Shown: positions 9,235 through 18,656, counted from the first letter of the stretch. The stretch: DNA of 64,000 nucleotides from JAHJQQ01 sp963737555 (GCA_963737555.1 CAVTTB010000004.1:124001-188000); one strand, 5' to 3'. Notes: a model not told the origin generated them from the sequence alone. Numbers and translations are program-made.

Positions 9235-9305
9235 GTAGTCCGGATGTAATCCGGGTTTGCGTACAGGGTGCGGCGGATTGTTCCCGGATTGCATCCGGGC
9301 TACGG
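9235..9305. repeat. REP-type palindrome (CCGGAT..ATCCGG), copy 1
   Basis: Just behind trxB, GTAGTCCGGATGTAATCCGG faces CCGGATTGCATCCGGGCTAC, giving a long imperfect stem-loop. A similar element lies at 9429-9494. The palindrome could fold in the trxB transcript and act as a 3' end stabiliser, as REP elements do. It is non-coding. Confidence 0.75.
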
Positions 9306-9361
9306 GGTTTCCGCATTTAATTAACGGTCGAGTGCCGCGCCCGCATAGTGATTTAGCACGC

Positions 9362-9424
9362 GTAGGAGCGGCGTGGCCGTGAACATTCCGTGCCACACCC
9401 GTCCGCGGCCAAGGCCGCTCCTAC
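9362..9424. repeat. REP-type palindrome (GTAGGAGCGGC..GCCGCTCCTAC)
   Basis: An 11-bp perfect terminal inverted repeat, GTAGGAGCGGC at 9362-9372 and GCCGCTCCTAC at 9414-9424, encloses further GC-rich inverted sequence. It resembles the GTAGGAGCGGC-type REP sequences common in Pseudomonas and Xanthomonas relatives. It lies between the two copies of the other palindrome. Confidence 0.75.
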
Positions 9425-9428
9425 AGTT

Positions 9429-9494
9429 CGTAGCCCGGATGTAATCCGGGATTCACCGGTGACGGATACATTCCATATTGCATCCGGGCTGCAG
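9429..9494. repeat. REP-type palindrome (CCGGAT..ATCCGG), copy 2
   Basis: Second copy of the palindrome at 9235-9305: GTAGCCCGGATGTAATCCGG followed by a short spacer and GCATCCGGGCTGC. Together the three palindromes fill nearly the whole 317-bp gap between trxB and the next gene. Confidence 0.7.
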
Positions 9495-9544
9495 AAAGCC
9501 GCCATTTACGTCATTCAAAACTATGCACTCTTCAAGATTCTCTT

Positions 9545-10675
9545 ATGCAACTACGCATCGTCGACAAACTCGAAGACATACCAGCAGCCGATTGGAACGA
9601 GCTGTCCGGTGAACGCAATCCGTTTCTTGCGCATGAATTTCTCAGCGCGCTGGAACGGCATGACTGCGTGGGCGAACGTTTCGGTTGGTTGCCGCAACAT
9701 CTGCTGGCGTATGCCAACGATAAACTGGTCGGCGCGGTGCCGCTGTATCTCAAAGACAATTCTTATGGCGAAATGGTGTTCGACTGGGCCTGGGCCGATG
9801 CCTACCAGCGCGCCGGTCTGCGCTATTACCCGAAGGCTGTCGTCGCCATTCCCTACACACCCGTCACCGGGCCGCGTTTGCTACTACATCCGCAGGCTGA
9901 GGCGCAACAAGTCGCTGATCTGCTCATTGATGGCGCATTAGAGTTGTGCCGCAATTTTCAATTATCCTCGCTGCATTGGCTGTTCACCAATGCGGCCGAC
10001 ACCGCACGTTTGCAGTCGCACGGATTGATGCTGCGCAAGGGTGTGCAGTTTCATTGGCACAACCAGGGCTATCGCGATTTCCAGGATTTTCTCGACACGT
10101 TCACGGCGGAGAAACGCAAAAAACTCAAGCGTGAACGCCGCCGTGTGATCGAACAGGATATCGAACTGCGCGTGGTACACGGACATGAGGCCAGCGAAGA
10201 GCAATGGCAGGTAGCACACGCCTTCTATGCTTCAACCTTCGATCGCAAATCCGGCATGGCCACGCTGAGTCTGGATTTCTTCCGCGAAATCGGTCGGACC
10301 ATGGGCGAGCGTGTCGTGCTGGTCTTTGCCATTGCGGCTAAACACACTGTCGCCTGCGCCATTAACCTGCGCGGGTCGGATGCCTTGTACGGCCGGCACT
10401 GGGGTTGCGCCGAGGAATACCATAGCCTGCATTTCGAGGCCTGCTACTATCAGGGCATCGAGTATTGCATTCGCCACGGCCTGACATTATTCGAACCCGG
10501 CGCGCAGGGTGAACATAAGATCAGCCGCGGCTTCATTCCAACGGCAACCTGGTCGGCGCACTGGATTGCCGATGAGCGTTTCCGCGTCGCCATCGCGGAT
10601 TATGTGCAGCGCGAGGAGCGCGCCATGACCGATTACACCGACGAACTGCGCGAACATGTGCCCTACCGCAAATGA
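9545..10675 (+). CDS. FemAB/GNAT-like protein, DUF482 (peptidogalycan-biosynthesis-like)
   Basis: 376 residues, matching the DUF482/COG3146 family length. Features are the N-terminal WNELSGERNPFLAHEFLSALE, a central FTAEKRKKLKRERRRV basic stretch, and a C-terminal GNAT-like fold region ending in GLTLFEPGAQGEHKISRGF, the best conserved block of the family. The family resembles FemAB acyl/aminoacyl transferases, but its substrate is not established. It precedes aat, separated by a tandem hairpin repeat. 'Peptidogalycan biosynthesis' is a database label, not evidence of function. Confidence 0.85.
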   Translation: MQLRIVDKLEDIPAADWNELSGERNPFLAHEFLSALERHDCVGERFGWLPQHLLAYANDKLVGAVPLYLKDNSYGEMVFDWAWADAYQRAGLRYYPKAVVAIPYTPVTGPRLLLHPQAEAQQVADLLIDGALELCRNFQLSSLHWLFTNAADTARLQSHGLMLRKGVQFHWHNQGYRDFQDFLDTFTAEKRKKLKRERRRVIEQDIELRVVHGHEASEEQWQVAHAFYASTFDRKSGMATLSLDFFREIGRTMGERVVLVFAIAAKHTVACAINLRGSDALYGRHWGCAEEYHSLHFEACYYQGIEYCIRHGLTLFEPGAQGEHKISRGFIPTATWSAHWIADERFRVAIADYVQREERAMTDYTDELREHVPYRK

Positions 10676-10736
10676 CGCACTTCAGTCACCCTAGTGACAT
10701 GAACTCCATCTGCATCTTCCTTACCGTTGGGGGATT

Positions 10737-10893
10737 GCCAAGGGGGAGTAGTGGAGCTCTCCCCCTTGGCAGTCTGCCCGCGCAGGACTTGTACGAGCAG
10801 GCGGAATTCAGGCCATCGCCAAGGGGGAGTAGCGGGACTCTCCCCCTTGGTAGTCAACCTGCGCAGGACTTCGTCCGAGCAGGGCGGAATTCA
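10737..10893. repeat. 81-bp tandem hairpin repeat (two copies) upstream of aat
   Basis: Copy 1 starts at 10737 and copy 2 at 10818; both run through GCCAAGGGGGAGTAG, a complementary CTCCCCCTTGG, then GCGCAGGACTT and a closing GGCGGAATTCA. Each copy can fold CCAAGGGGGAG against CTCCCCCTTGG. The second copy ends only about 6 bp before the aat start codon, so the hairpin is in the aat leader and could affect its translation or end the upstream transcript. There is no T-run, so a plain terminator is unlikely. Confidence 0.8.
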
Positions 10894-10898
10894 CGACC

Positions 10899-11651
10899 AT
10901 GAGCGGCCGCGCGCCCTACTGGCTCGATCCCACCGATCCGACCGCACCGTTTCCACCGGTAGAGCTGGCGTTGCGTGATCCCGACGGCCTGCTCGCGCTC
11001 GGCGGCGATCTGTCGCCCGAGCGACTGCTCTCGGCCTATCGACACGGCATCTTCCCCTGGTACAGCGAGGGACAGCCGATTTTGTGGTGGTCGCCGGACC
11101 CGCGCATGGTGCTGCGACCCGACGCGCTGAAGATTTCCCGCAGTCTCGGCAAGACGCTGCGCAAGCAGCCATTCCGCATCAGTCTCGATGAGGACTTCGC
11201 AGCGGTCATGGCGGCCTGCGCAGAACCGCGCAGCGATAGCCAGGGCACCTGGATCACTGAAGATATTCATCTCGCCTATCAGCGCCTGCATGCGCTGGGC
11301 TATGCCCACTCGGTCGAGGCCTGGCAGGGAGAACAACTGGTCGGTGGACTATATGGCGTGGCCTTGGGCCGCATATTCTTTGGCGAGTCGATGTTCGCGC
11401 GGGTCAGCGACGCCTCAAAGGTCGCCTTCGCGCATCTGGTGCGGCAGTTGCGGAGGTGGGGATTCGTCTTGATCGATTGCCAAGTCTATACCGGGCATCT
11501 GGCCAGTCTGGGGGCGGTGCCGATGCCGCGTGCGGAATTCTGCGCTGCCTTGGAGCGCCACGCGCGGCCGCCGCATCGCGCCGGTCTCTGGCGCATGGAT
11601 GCGGACCTCGGCGCGGACGGCTGGGCGGTAGCGCCTTCAGGAGAGGCGTAG
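10899..11651 (+). CDS. aat: Leucyl/phenylalanyl-tRNA--protein transferase
   Basis: 250 residues, the normal size. The family core is visible: LLSAYRHGIFPWYSEGQPI with WWSPDPRMVL, then YAHSVEAWQGEQLVGGLYG and the GRIFFGESMF block. Aat attaches Leu or Phe from aminoacyl-tRNA to proteins with N-terminal Lys or Arg, marking them for ClpS-ClpAP. bpt follows after 12 bp, and clpA/clpS are about 1.4 kb away, so the N-degron pathway genes are clustered. Its leader holds the second unit of the hairpin repeat. Confidence 0.96.
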   Translation: MSGRAPYWLDPTDPTAPFPPVELALRDPDGLLALGGDLSPERLLSAYRHGIFPWYSEGQPILWWSPDPRMVLRPDALKISRSLGKTLRKQPFRISLDEDFAAVMAACAEPRSDSQGTWITEDIHLAYQRLHALGYAHSVEAWQGEQLVGGLYGVALGRIFFGESMFARVSDASKVAFAHLVRQLRRWGFVLIDCQVYTGHLASLGAVPMPRAEFCAALERHARPPHRAGLWRMDADLGADGWAVAPSGEA

Positions 11652-11663
11652 AATAATCTCTAC

Positions 11664-12377
11664 ATGAACGCGCCCCGCCAAGTGCAGTTTTATGCCACGC
11701 CGCCGCAGCCTTGTGCCTATCTGCCAGGGCAGGAATCGATCAGCCTGTTCGCCGATCCCGCTGTCACCGACAGCGCCCTGTACGACCGACTCGCCCGCCT
11801 TGGTTTTCGCCGCAGCGGCAGTCATGTGTACCGTCCGGCCTGCGCACACTGCAACGCCTGCGTACCGGTGCGCATACCCGTGACGGCATTTCATCTACGC
11901 CGGCGAGATCGACGTTGCCTGCAACACAATGCCGACCTGACAACACATCTGGTCGAGGCCCAGTTCAGTGAAGAAGCCTACGCGCTCTATTGCACGTACC
12001 TTGCGGCGCGTCATCCCGGCGGCGGCATGGACAAACCGACGCCCGAGCAGTTCAGCCAGTTTCTGCTGGGGACATGGAGCGAGACGCGGTTTCTGGAATT
12101 GCGACTGGATCAGCGTTTGCTTGCGGTGGCCGTAACCGATCAGTTGGAGGATGGCCTGTCTGCCGTCTACAGTTTCTACGATCCAGCGTTGTCGGAACGC
12201 GGCTTGGGACATGCGTCGATCCTGCGTCAAATCGAAGCGACGCGGAACATGGGGCTGCCGTATCTCTATCTCGGCTACTGGATCGAGGCCTCGCGCAAGA
12301 TGGCCTACAAAGGCGATTACCGTCCTTTGGAGGCCTGGCGCGGCGATCACTGGGAAGCTCTGCCATACTCTTCATAG
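11664..12377 (+). CDS. bpt: Aspartate/glutamate leucyltransferase (Bpt)
   Basis: 237 residues. The arginyl/leucyl-transferase N-terminal domain shows HVYRPACAHCNACVPVRIP with its conserved cysteines. The C-terminal domain has YSFYDPALSERGLG and YLYLGYWIEASRKMAYKGDYRPLE, both family hallmarks. Bpt transfers Leu from Leu-tRNA to N-terminal Asp or Glu, creating a ClpS-readable degron. The spacing of 12 bp after aat indicates one transcript. It may be called ate in older annotation, but bacterial members add leucine. Confidence 0.94.
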   Translation: MNAPRQVQFYATPPQPCAYLPGQESISLFADPAVTDSALYDRLARLGFRRSGSHVYRPACAHCNACVPVRIPVTAFHLRRRDRRCLQHNADLTTHLVEAQFSEEAYALYCTYLAARHPGGGMDKPTPEQFSQFLLGTWSETRFLELRLDQRLLAVAVTDQLEDGLSAVYSFYDPALSERGLGHASILRQIEATRNMGLPYLYLGYWIEASRKMAYKGDYRPLEAWRGDHWEALPYSS

Positions 12378-12486
12378 AGGCCCGCTAAAGCACAGTGGTA
12401 CGCGGACGCTAAGCCAGTAATCCCAGCACACTTCCAGGCCCAACCACCGGGTCAGAATCGCCGGGAACCGACACTGGAGGCCGACT

Positions 12487-12717
12487 ATGTTGAGCTTCAT
12501 CTACCAGCAGGCAACCCGCTTCGAGCACGCCCATCAGGTGCGCCCCAATCTGCTCTACCTCAATCCCGAGCACCTCGGACAGTTACGCGACGCCTTTGCC
12601 GACCCCGAAGATTTGGGCCGTATCCTGGATATTCTGCATATGGAATTGATCGTCGATACCGAGGTTGTCCACCCGCACGTCGGCTGGATGCCCGTGCAGG
12701 AGCGTTGCACCGGCTAA
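12487..12717 (+). CDS. Small conserved-looking hypothetical protein
   Basis: 76 residues, start ATG preceded by GGAGG nine bases upstream, a good ribosome site. It is soluble and acidic, with RPNLLYLNPEHLGQLRDAFADPEDLGRI and a WMPVQE ending. I do not recognise a named family. It lies 109 bp after bpt and 99 bp before infA on the same strand, with codon use like its neighbours, so it is probably a real gene rather than a chance frame. Confidence 0.65.
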   Translation: MLSFIYQQATRFEHAHQVRPNLLYLNPEHLGQLRDAFADPEDLGRILDILHMELIVDTEVVHPHVGWMPVQERCTG

Positions 12718-12816
12718 GCCGCCGGTCGACAGTCACTGGATTGTGGAAATAATTGCCGGACAGGCGGCGGTTTCGTCTATAATGCGCGGATCATTCCACC
12801 GCTATCCAGGTACTAC

Positions 12817-13035
12817 ATGCCGAAGGAAGACCAAATTGAAATGCAGGGCAAGGTTGTCGACACCCTGCCTAACACCATGTTCCGCGTTGAATTGGAGAAC
12901 GGTCACGTCGTGACTGCGCACATCTCCGGGAAGATGCGTAAGCACTACATCCGGATTTTGACCGGCGACAAGGTAACTGTCGAACTGACGCCTTACGATC
13001 TCTCCAAGGGTCGCATCACCTACCGGGCGCGTTAA
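12817..13035 (+). CDS. infA: Translation initiation factor IF-1
   Basis: 72 residues, the exact family length. The OB-fold sequence runs from EDQIEMQGKVVDTLPN through FRVELENGHVVTAHISGKMR to YDLSKGRITYRAR. IF-1 binds the ribosomal A site during initiation. The gene order aat-bpt-infA facing clpA is typical for gammaproteobacteria. A likely -10/-35 pair lies in the 99 bp upstream (TATAATGC near 12777). Confidence 0.98.
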   Translation: MPKEDQIEMQGKVVDTLPNTMFRVELENGHVVTAHISGKMRKHYIRILTGDKVTVELTPYDLSKGRITYRAR

Positions 13036-13045
13036 CAGCCTGCTG

Positions 13046-13088
13046 AAAAACGCGAACCATCGCCGCCTAACAGCGCGGCGATTCGGTT
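13046..13088 (-). terminator. Intrinsic terminator of clpA
   Basis: On the minus strand an imperfect stem (AACCGAATCGCCGC against GGCGGCGATGGTT) is followed within a few bases by a run of five T. It begins at the clpA stop codon and lies between the convergent infA and clpA genes. Confidence 0.55.
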
Positions 13089-15350
13089 TACGCCGACTCT
13101 TCTTCGGTCACAATCTCCAGGGCAATCGCGTTGTCTTGCAGACGCACCTCGACATGCCCACCGTGGACCAGACGCCCAAACAATAACTCGTCCGCCAGCG
13201 GCCGCTTGATGTAATCCTGCATCACCCGCTCCATAGGCCGCGCACCCATCTTCGGATCGTAGCCCTTCTCGGCCAACCATAGGCGGGCGGCCTCTTCGAT
13301 ATCGATGGTGACGTTGCGGTCGGCCAACTGCGCCTCAAGCTGGTAGATGAACTTATTGACCACCAGCGCGACCACCGTCGGATCCAGCGGCTTGAACTGG
13401 ATGATGGCATCAAGGCGATTACGGAACTCCGGCGTGAACAGGCGCTTGATCGCCTCCATGCCATCCGAGCGATGATCCTGCGTGGTGAAGCCGATGGAAG
13501 CGCGTTCCATGTCCTGCGCACCCGCATTGGTCGTCATGATGATGATCACGCTGCGGAAGTCGGCCTTGCGTCCGTTGTTATCGGTCAATGTACCGTGGTC
13601 CATCACCTGTAACAGCAGATTGAACACCTCCGGATGCGCCTTCTCGATTTCGTCGAGCAACAACACCGCATGCGGATGTTTCAGAATCGCGTCGGTCAGC
13701 AAGCCGCCCTGATCAAAGCCGACATAGCCCGGCGGTGCGCCGATCAGACGCGACACGGTATGCCGCTCCATGTATTCGGACATATCGAAGCGGATCAGTT
13801 CGATGCCCAAGCGTCAAAGCCAATTGACGACTGACCTCGGTCTTGCCCACGCCCGTCGGCCCGGCAAACAGGAACGAGCCGATCGGCTTCTGTTCATTAG
13901 CCAGACCGGAACGCGCCATCTTGATCGCCGCCGCCAAGGCTTCGATCGGCTCGTCCTGGCCGAAGACGAGCATTTTCAGATCGCGTGAAAGGGTCCGCAG
14001 TTTGTCCTTGTCCGAGGACGAAATACTCTTCGGCGGAATGCGTGCGATCTTGGCGACGATGGACTCGATATCCGCCGTGCCGATGGTCTTTTTACGCTTC
14101 GACGGCGGCTGCATACGCTGGTTCGCGCCGGCCTCATCGATGACGTCGATGGCCTTGTCCGGCAGATGCCGATCGTTGATATAACGTTCGGCCAGTTCCG
14201 CGGCGGCGCGCAGGGCCTTGGGCGAGTATTTCACATTATGGTGTTCTTCGAAGACACTCTTGAGGCCCTTGAGTATCTGCACGGTTTCTTCAACCGTCGG
14301 CTCGCGCACATCGATCTTCTGGAAGCGTCGCGCCAGCGCGCGGTCCTTTTCAAAGATGCCCCGATATTCCTGATAGGTTGTCGAACCTATGCACTTGAGT
14401 TCGCCGGAAGCGAGCATCGGCTTGATGAGGTTGGACGCGTCCATCACCCCACCCGAGGCCGCGCCCGCGCCGATGATGGTGTGGATCTCATCGATGAACA
14501 GTATGGCGTGCGGCTCCTTGCGCAATTGCGACAGCACGCCCTTCAAGCGCTTCTCGAAGTCACCACGGTATTTGGTGCCGGCGACCAGCGCACCCAGATC
14601 CAGAGAATAAATCGTCGCATCCGCGAGAATCTCCGGCACTTGACCGTCAACGATCATGCGCGCGAGACCTTCCGCCAGCGCAGTCTTGCCGACACCGGCT
14701 TCGCCGACATACAAGGGATTATTCTTACGCCGGCGACACAGAATCTGCACTGTGCGTTCGATTTCCTCACGCCGACCGATCAACGGATCGATCTTGCCGC
14801 GACGCGCCATCTCGTTGAGGTTGGTGGCAAAGCTTTCCAGTGGTTTGCGCGGCCCGGCCTCGGCACCCTCGCCGTCCTCACCCGTATTGCTGGAGAGTTC
14901 TTCAGACTGCTCACCTGCCACTTTTGAAATTCCGTGCGCGATGTAATTCACCACATCCAGACGCGAGACATTCTGCTTATTCAGGAAATAGACCGCTTGC
15001 GATTCCTGCTCGCTGTAGATCGCCACCAGCACGTTCGCGCCAGTCACCTCTTTTTTGCCGGACGACTGGACGTGAAAAACGGCGCGTTGGAGCACCCGCT
15101 GAAAACCCAGCGTAGGCTGTGTCTCGCGCGCATCCTGAACGGGCAGGATGGGCGTGGTTTCTTCCAGGAAACTGATCAGGTCACGTTTCAGCGCCGGCAT
15201 ATCCGCACCGCACGCCCGCAACACCTCAGCCGCTGCCGGATTATCCAACAGGGCGAGCAACAAGTGCTCCACCGTCATGAATTCGTGACGCTTCTCACGC
15301 GCTTGTTTAAAGGCGTGATTGAGGGTGATTTCAAGTTCTTTGCTCAACAT
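13088..15350 (-). CDS. clpA: ATP-dependent protease ATPase subunit ClpA (frameshifted in this sequence)
   Basis: Two frames join to about 753 residues, the full ClpA length. The N-domain (EITLNHAFKQAREKRHEFMT) is followed by AAA-1 with Walker A GEAGVGKTALAEG and Walker B ILFIDEIHTIIG, then AAA-2 with Walker A GPTGVGKTEVSRQ and a C-part with LLLDEIEKAHPEVFN and the sensor-2 region. A surplus base near 13811 breaks the frame; removing it gives QLALTLGIELIRFDMSEYMERH without a gap. ClpA unfolds substrates for ClpP, with ClpS as N-degron adaptor encoded 18 bp upstream. The frameshift is probably a sequence error. Confidence 0.93.
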
Positions 15351-15368
15351 GGGCGTTACCTCTCCACC

Positions 15369-15692
15369 TCAGGCCTCTTCAAGCGTACACAGCAGCGGAT
15401 GCTGATTGCGTCTCGAGAAGTCATTCACCAGGGCAACTTTGGTCTCAGCGATCTCCCGGGTATACACGCCACAGACCCCTTTGCCGCGCGTATGCACATG
15501 CAACATGACTTGCGTGGCCTGTTCCCGGTTCATCGAAAAAAACGTCTCTAGAACCTGCACAACGAATTCCATGGGCGTGTAATCATCGTTGAGCAATACA
15601 ACCTTGTAGAGCGGCGGCGGCTTCAGCTTGGGCTTGGCCTCCTGTACCGCCAACCCACCCTCATCGCCGCGTTTAATCAATTCATCTGCCAT
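15369..15692 (-). CDS. clpS: ClpS, N-degron adaptor of ClpAP
   Basis: 107 residues. An unstructured N-terminus leads to PPPLYKVVLLNDDYTPMEF, with the substrate-binding Asn-Asp pair, then VLETFFSMNREQATQVMLHVH and GVYTREIAETK. ClpS delivers proteins with N-terminal Leu, Phe, Trp or Tyr to ClpA. It is directly followed by clpA (18 bp), forming an operon that is divergent from the cold-shock gene. Confidence 0.97.
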   Translation of the reverse strand: MADELIKRGDEGGLAVQEAKPKLKPPPLYKVVLLNDDYTPMEFVVQVLETFFSMNREQATQVMLHVHTRGKGVCGVYTREIAETKVALVNDFSRRNQHPLLCTLEEA

Positions 15693-16041
15693 GGTTCGAT
15701 TCTAACCGATCTTGATGCTGTCTATTTCCACAAACATTAACCTGTGCCGACCCTGACGTGCCATTGACCGAGCCCGGAAACGGATACGTTCGTTCACCGT
15801 CGAGCACCACCTTTCATCTCCGCATCCGATCCGCATCCGGGAGACAGACACGCCCCCTGAATACTTGACTATTTTAGTCTGCTGGTTGACAGTTGTAACC
15901 GGCATGCTCGCGCATACCAACCAAAGGAGGGGATTTCGACGTGAATTTCGGGCCTCGGCCAGAACCCTCGGCCAGAACGTCGATGTCCACAATAATACAA
16001 ACGGATAAAAATCCGTAGATGTGGAGCGAGGATAATTAGTT
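15693..16041. other. 349-bp intergenic region between clpS and csp
   Basis: No gene is supported. It is the shared upstream region of divergent clpS and the cold-shock gene. A near-direct repeat (CTCGGCCAGAAC twice, about 15954-15980) and a GAGG ribosome site before the csp ATG are visible. A long 5' leader for the cold-shock mRNA is expected from the family but not demonstrated. Confidence 0.5.
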
Positions 16042-16251
16042 ATGGCTACAGGTACCGTGAAATGGTTCAGTAATACCAAGGGCTATGGTTTTATCTCTCC
16101 CGACGGCGGCGAAGAAGACGTATTCGCGCATTTTTCTGCCATCGAAGCAGAAGGATATCGGACACTCAAAGAAGGCCAGAAGGTCGAATTTGAAGTCAGC
16201 GAAGGCCCGAAGGGCTTGCAAGCCTCGCGCATCCGCCCGCCAGCAGACTGA
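16042..16251 (+). CDS. Cold-shock domain protein (CspD/CspA-like)
   Basis: 69 residues with one OB-fold. RNP1-like KGYGFISP and RNP2-like VFAHFSAI are present, starting MATGTVKWFSNTKGYGF. The protein binds single-stranded nucleic acid. Its place between clpS and icd matches cspD in other gammaproteobacteria, but the length is nearer to CspA, so the symbol is left open. A second paralogue is at 63409. Confidence 0.93.
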   Translation: MATGTVKWFSNTKGYGFISPDGGEEDVFAHFSAIEAEGYRTLKEGQKVEFEVSEGPKGLQASRIRPPAD

Positions 16252-16313
16252 GTCTACTCTTTCAGTAGACTGCAGCCGTAACAGTCCCATGGTGTACGCG
16301 CCATGGGACTGTT
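16251..16313. terminator. Two hairpins downstream of csp, probable terminator region
   Basis: AGTCTAC (16251-16257) pairs with GTAGACT (16265-16271). A stronger 13-bp perfect stem follows: AACAGTCCCATGG (16280-16292) and CCATGGGACTGTT (16301-16313). It lies between the convergent csp and icd genes. There is no clear T-run, so termination is inferred from position and structure only. Confidence 0.5.
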
Positions 16314-16344
16314 GCTGATTACTCGGCGTCGCCGGCGACTGTGC

Positions 16345-17605
16345 TCACATCATCTTGGCGATGACAGCGTCGCCAAATTGATCAGATGACAGTACTTGGC
16401 CGCCGACCATCGCGCGTGCCAGATCGTACGTCGCGGTTTTAGCCGCGATCGCCCCAGAAACACCCGTAACGACCAAATCCGCAGCCTCCTGCCAGTCCAG
16501 ATGCCTGAGCATCATCTCCGCCGATAGGATTAACGACCCGGGGTTGGCCTTGCCCTGCCCCGCGATATCCGGCGCCGTTCCGTGGGTCGCCTCGAAGACA
16601 GCCACACTGTCGGACAGATTCGCACCCGGCGCTATGCCTATCCCGCCAACCTGCGCCGCCAGGGCATCGGAAATATAGTCACCGTTTAGATTCAGTGTCG
16701 CGATGACACTCGACTCCTCTGGCTTCAGGAGAATCTGTTGCAGGAAGGCATCGGCAATGACGTCTTTGATGAGAATCTCGCGCCCATTTTTGGGACTCTT
16801 GAAACTCAGCCACGGGGTACCCGCTTTTTCACTGGCACCGAATTCCTCTCGCGCCAATTCATAACCCCAATTCTTAAAGGCGCCTTCGGTGAATTTCATG
16901 ATATTGCCCTTGTGAACCAGGGTCACGGAGTCCCGATCCTGGTCGATGGCATATTGGATCGCCTTACGCACCAGACGCACCGTGCCATCCTTCGAAACCG
17001 GCTTGATACCGATGCCCGAGGTACTCCGGGAAACGGATTTTTGTAACCCCCATTTCCTCCTGCAGGAACTTGATGACTTTGGCAACTTCGGGGCTGCCAG
17101 CCGGCCATTCGATGCCGGCATAGATGTCCTCGGAATTCTCACGAAAGATGACCATATCGGTCTTTTCGGGCTCCCGTAGCGGGCTTGGCGTACCTGTGTA
17201 ATAGCGCACCGGCCGTAGGCAGACATACAGATCCAGATCCTGCCTCATGGTCACGTTCAACGAACGGATACCTCCGCCCACGGGCGTCGTCAGAGGCCCT
17301 TTGATCGCAAGAGAAAACTCGCGAATTGCCGCAAGGGTTTCGTCGGGGAGCCAGGTATCACCGCCATAGAGCTTATTCGCTTTTTCGCCGGCGAATATCT
17401 CCATCCAGGCAATTTGTCGCTTTCCGCCATAGGCCTTCTGCACCGCCGCATCGACGACCTTGCGCATGACGGGTGTGACATCGACACCAATCCCATCCCC
17501 TTCGATAAAGGGGATGATCGGGCGATCCGGAACGATCAGGGTATTACCCGCACCAATACGGACAGGCTCGCCCACGCTGGGAACCTGAATATGTTGATAG
17601 GCCAT
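16345..17605 (-). CDS. icd: Isocitrate dehydrogenase, NADP-type (frameshifted in this sequence)
   Basis: Two frames join to about 419 residues, the E. coli Icd length. Landmarks are IIPFIEGDGIGVDVTP, GPLTTPVGGGIRSLNV with the phosphorylatable serine, YICLRPVRYY-type CLRPVRYYTGTPSP, VTLVHKGNIMKFTEGAFKNW and ATHGTAPDIAGQ. A surplus A near 17023 splits it; removal gives IRFPETSGIGIKPVS. The ATG at 17605 (MAYQHIQ) fits the family start better than 17647. The enzyme makes 2-oxoglutarate in the TCA cycle, as aconitase (acnA, this window) supplies isocitrate. Confidence 0.92.
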
Positions 17606-17689
17606 AGGACAATCTCGATGTGATGAAATGATGACGGATTCTAGCATCCGCCATTGATGTGATGCGACGCAGCGTCAAACGGACAAAAA

Positions 17690-17717
17690 AAACCCCCGCC
17701 GGACTGGCGGGGGTTTT
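17690..17717 (-). terminator. Strong intrinsic terminator (works on both strands)
   Basis: AACCCCCGCC pairs with GGCGGGGGTT around a 5-base loop. The stem is flanked by eight A on the left and five or more T on the right of the plus strand, so it can stop transcription from both sides. It lies just after the periplasmic-protein gene (17741-18656) and before icd on the minus strand. Confidence 0.88.
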
Positions 17718-17740
17718 TGAACCAACCGTGCTGCTGAACT

Positions 17741-18656
17741 TTAGACTTCGCCGCCGGCGGCCTGGATCAGGGCCTCTTCGATGGCATTCGGCGCGCACAT
17801 GATGTTGAAGAACGTGGCACCGGTCGGGTTCTGCACCATCGGCAGATGCGGCCAGCTGATGGCGATACGGAAGCGCGCGTACAGGGCGTAAACATTACCG
17901 TCGGAGACCAGAATCTCATACGGCAGATGACCGGTGGAACGCACTGCGTCCTTGTCGACGCGGCTCATGATGTACTCGTCACCGCTGCAACCGTCGGTCA
18001 GTGCAACACCGAACACGGACTCATTCTTGCCCGGGATGTCGATACGGTAGACCTTGCTGGCGCCGCCCTTGTTTGCAGACAGACCGGCTTCAACCGCAGC
18101 GAGGGCTTCTTCCTGGCTGTCGTATTCGGCCAGATTGCTGGGGTCGTCGAAATATTCCATGCCGATCATGTAGTGGTACTTCTGCAGATCAGCTTCGCTG
18201 AGTTGCTTATCGCCGGTACCGAAGGTCTGCTGCTTGCCGAGTGCACCTTCCAGCGCAGCAGCGGCAGTCTGTAAATCGGCCTTGTCTTCTACAGCGGTAA
18301 GCACTGCCGTAGTACGTGGGGTTCGTGTAGGAAACTTGGATTTCATCACCCACTTTGGTCAGCGTCACGCGCTGGCCGGCGGCATAACCACCGAATTCAG
18401 TGCTGGCAGCGGCTTTTTTCAGGCCGTCGTTGGTGATAGCCAGAATGGTGGCACCCTCATACGGGGCATAGGAACCTACGATTTCAAAACCGGCAGCCGT
18501 GATCTTCTGCTTAACTTCGTCGGTCACCTGTTGCATATCACCCTTGGCGGAATACGCCAGTGTGAAGGGCTTCATGGCTTCTTCCGCAACGGAGGTACCC
18601 GCGACGGCGAACATGATGGAAGCGGCCAGACAAGCTTTCTTAAATGATGGGTACAT
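17741..18656 (-). CDS. Periplasmic protein of unknown function (frameshifted in this sequence)
   Basis: Two frames join to about 305 residues. The start is a clear Sec signal peptide (KKACLAASIMFAVAGTSVAEE). The mature part has MKPFTLAYSAKGDMQQVTDEVKQ with AAGFEIVGSYAPYEGATILA, and a second half with KYHYMIGMEYFDDPSNLAEY, SKVYRIDIPGK and a C-terminal VYALYARFRIAISWP. A surplus base near 18293 separates them; removal gives SAYRVEDKADLQTAA. I do not recognise a named domain; the first half faintly resembles DUF302. It is monocistronic with a strong terminator. Confidence 0.7.

Noticed and set aside
10737..10893. CRISPR-like repeat array.
   Set aside because: Only two units of 81 bp with no unique spacers of constant size and no cas genes in the window.
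12378..12816. tRNA gene near infA, as in some gammaproteobacteria.
   Set aside because: No cloverleaf-like sequence or TTCGA-type T-loop with matching acceptor stem was found there.
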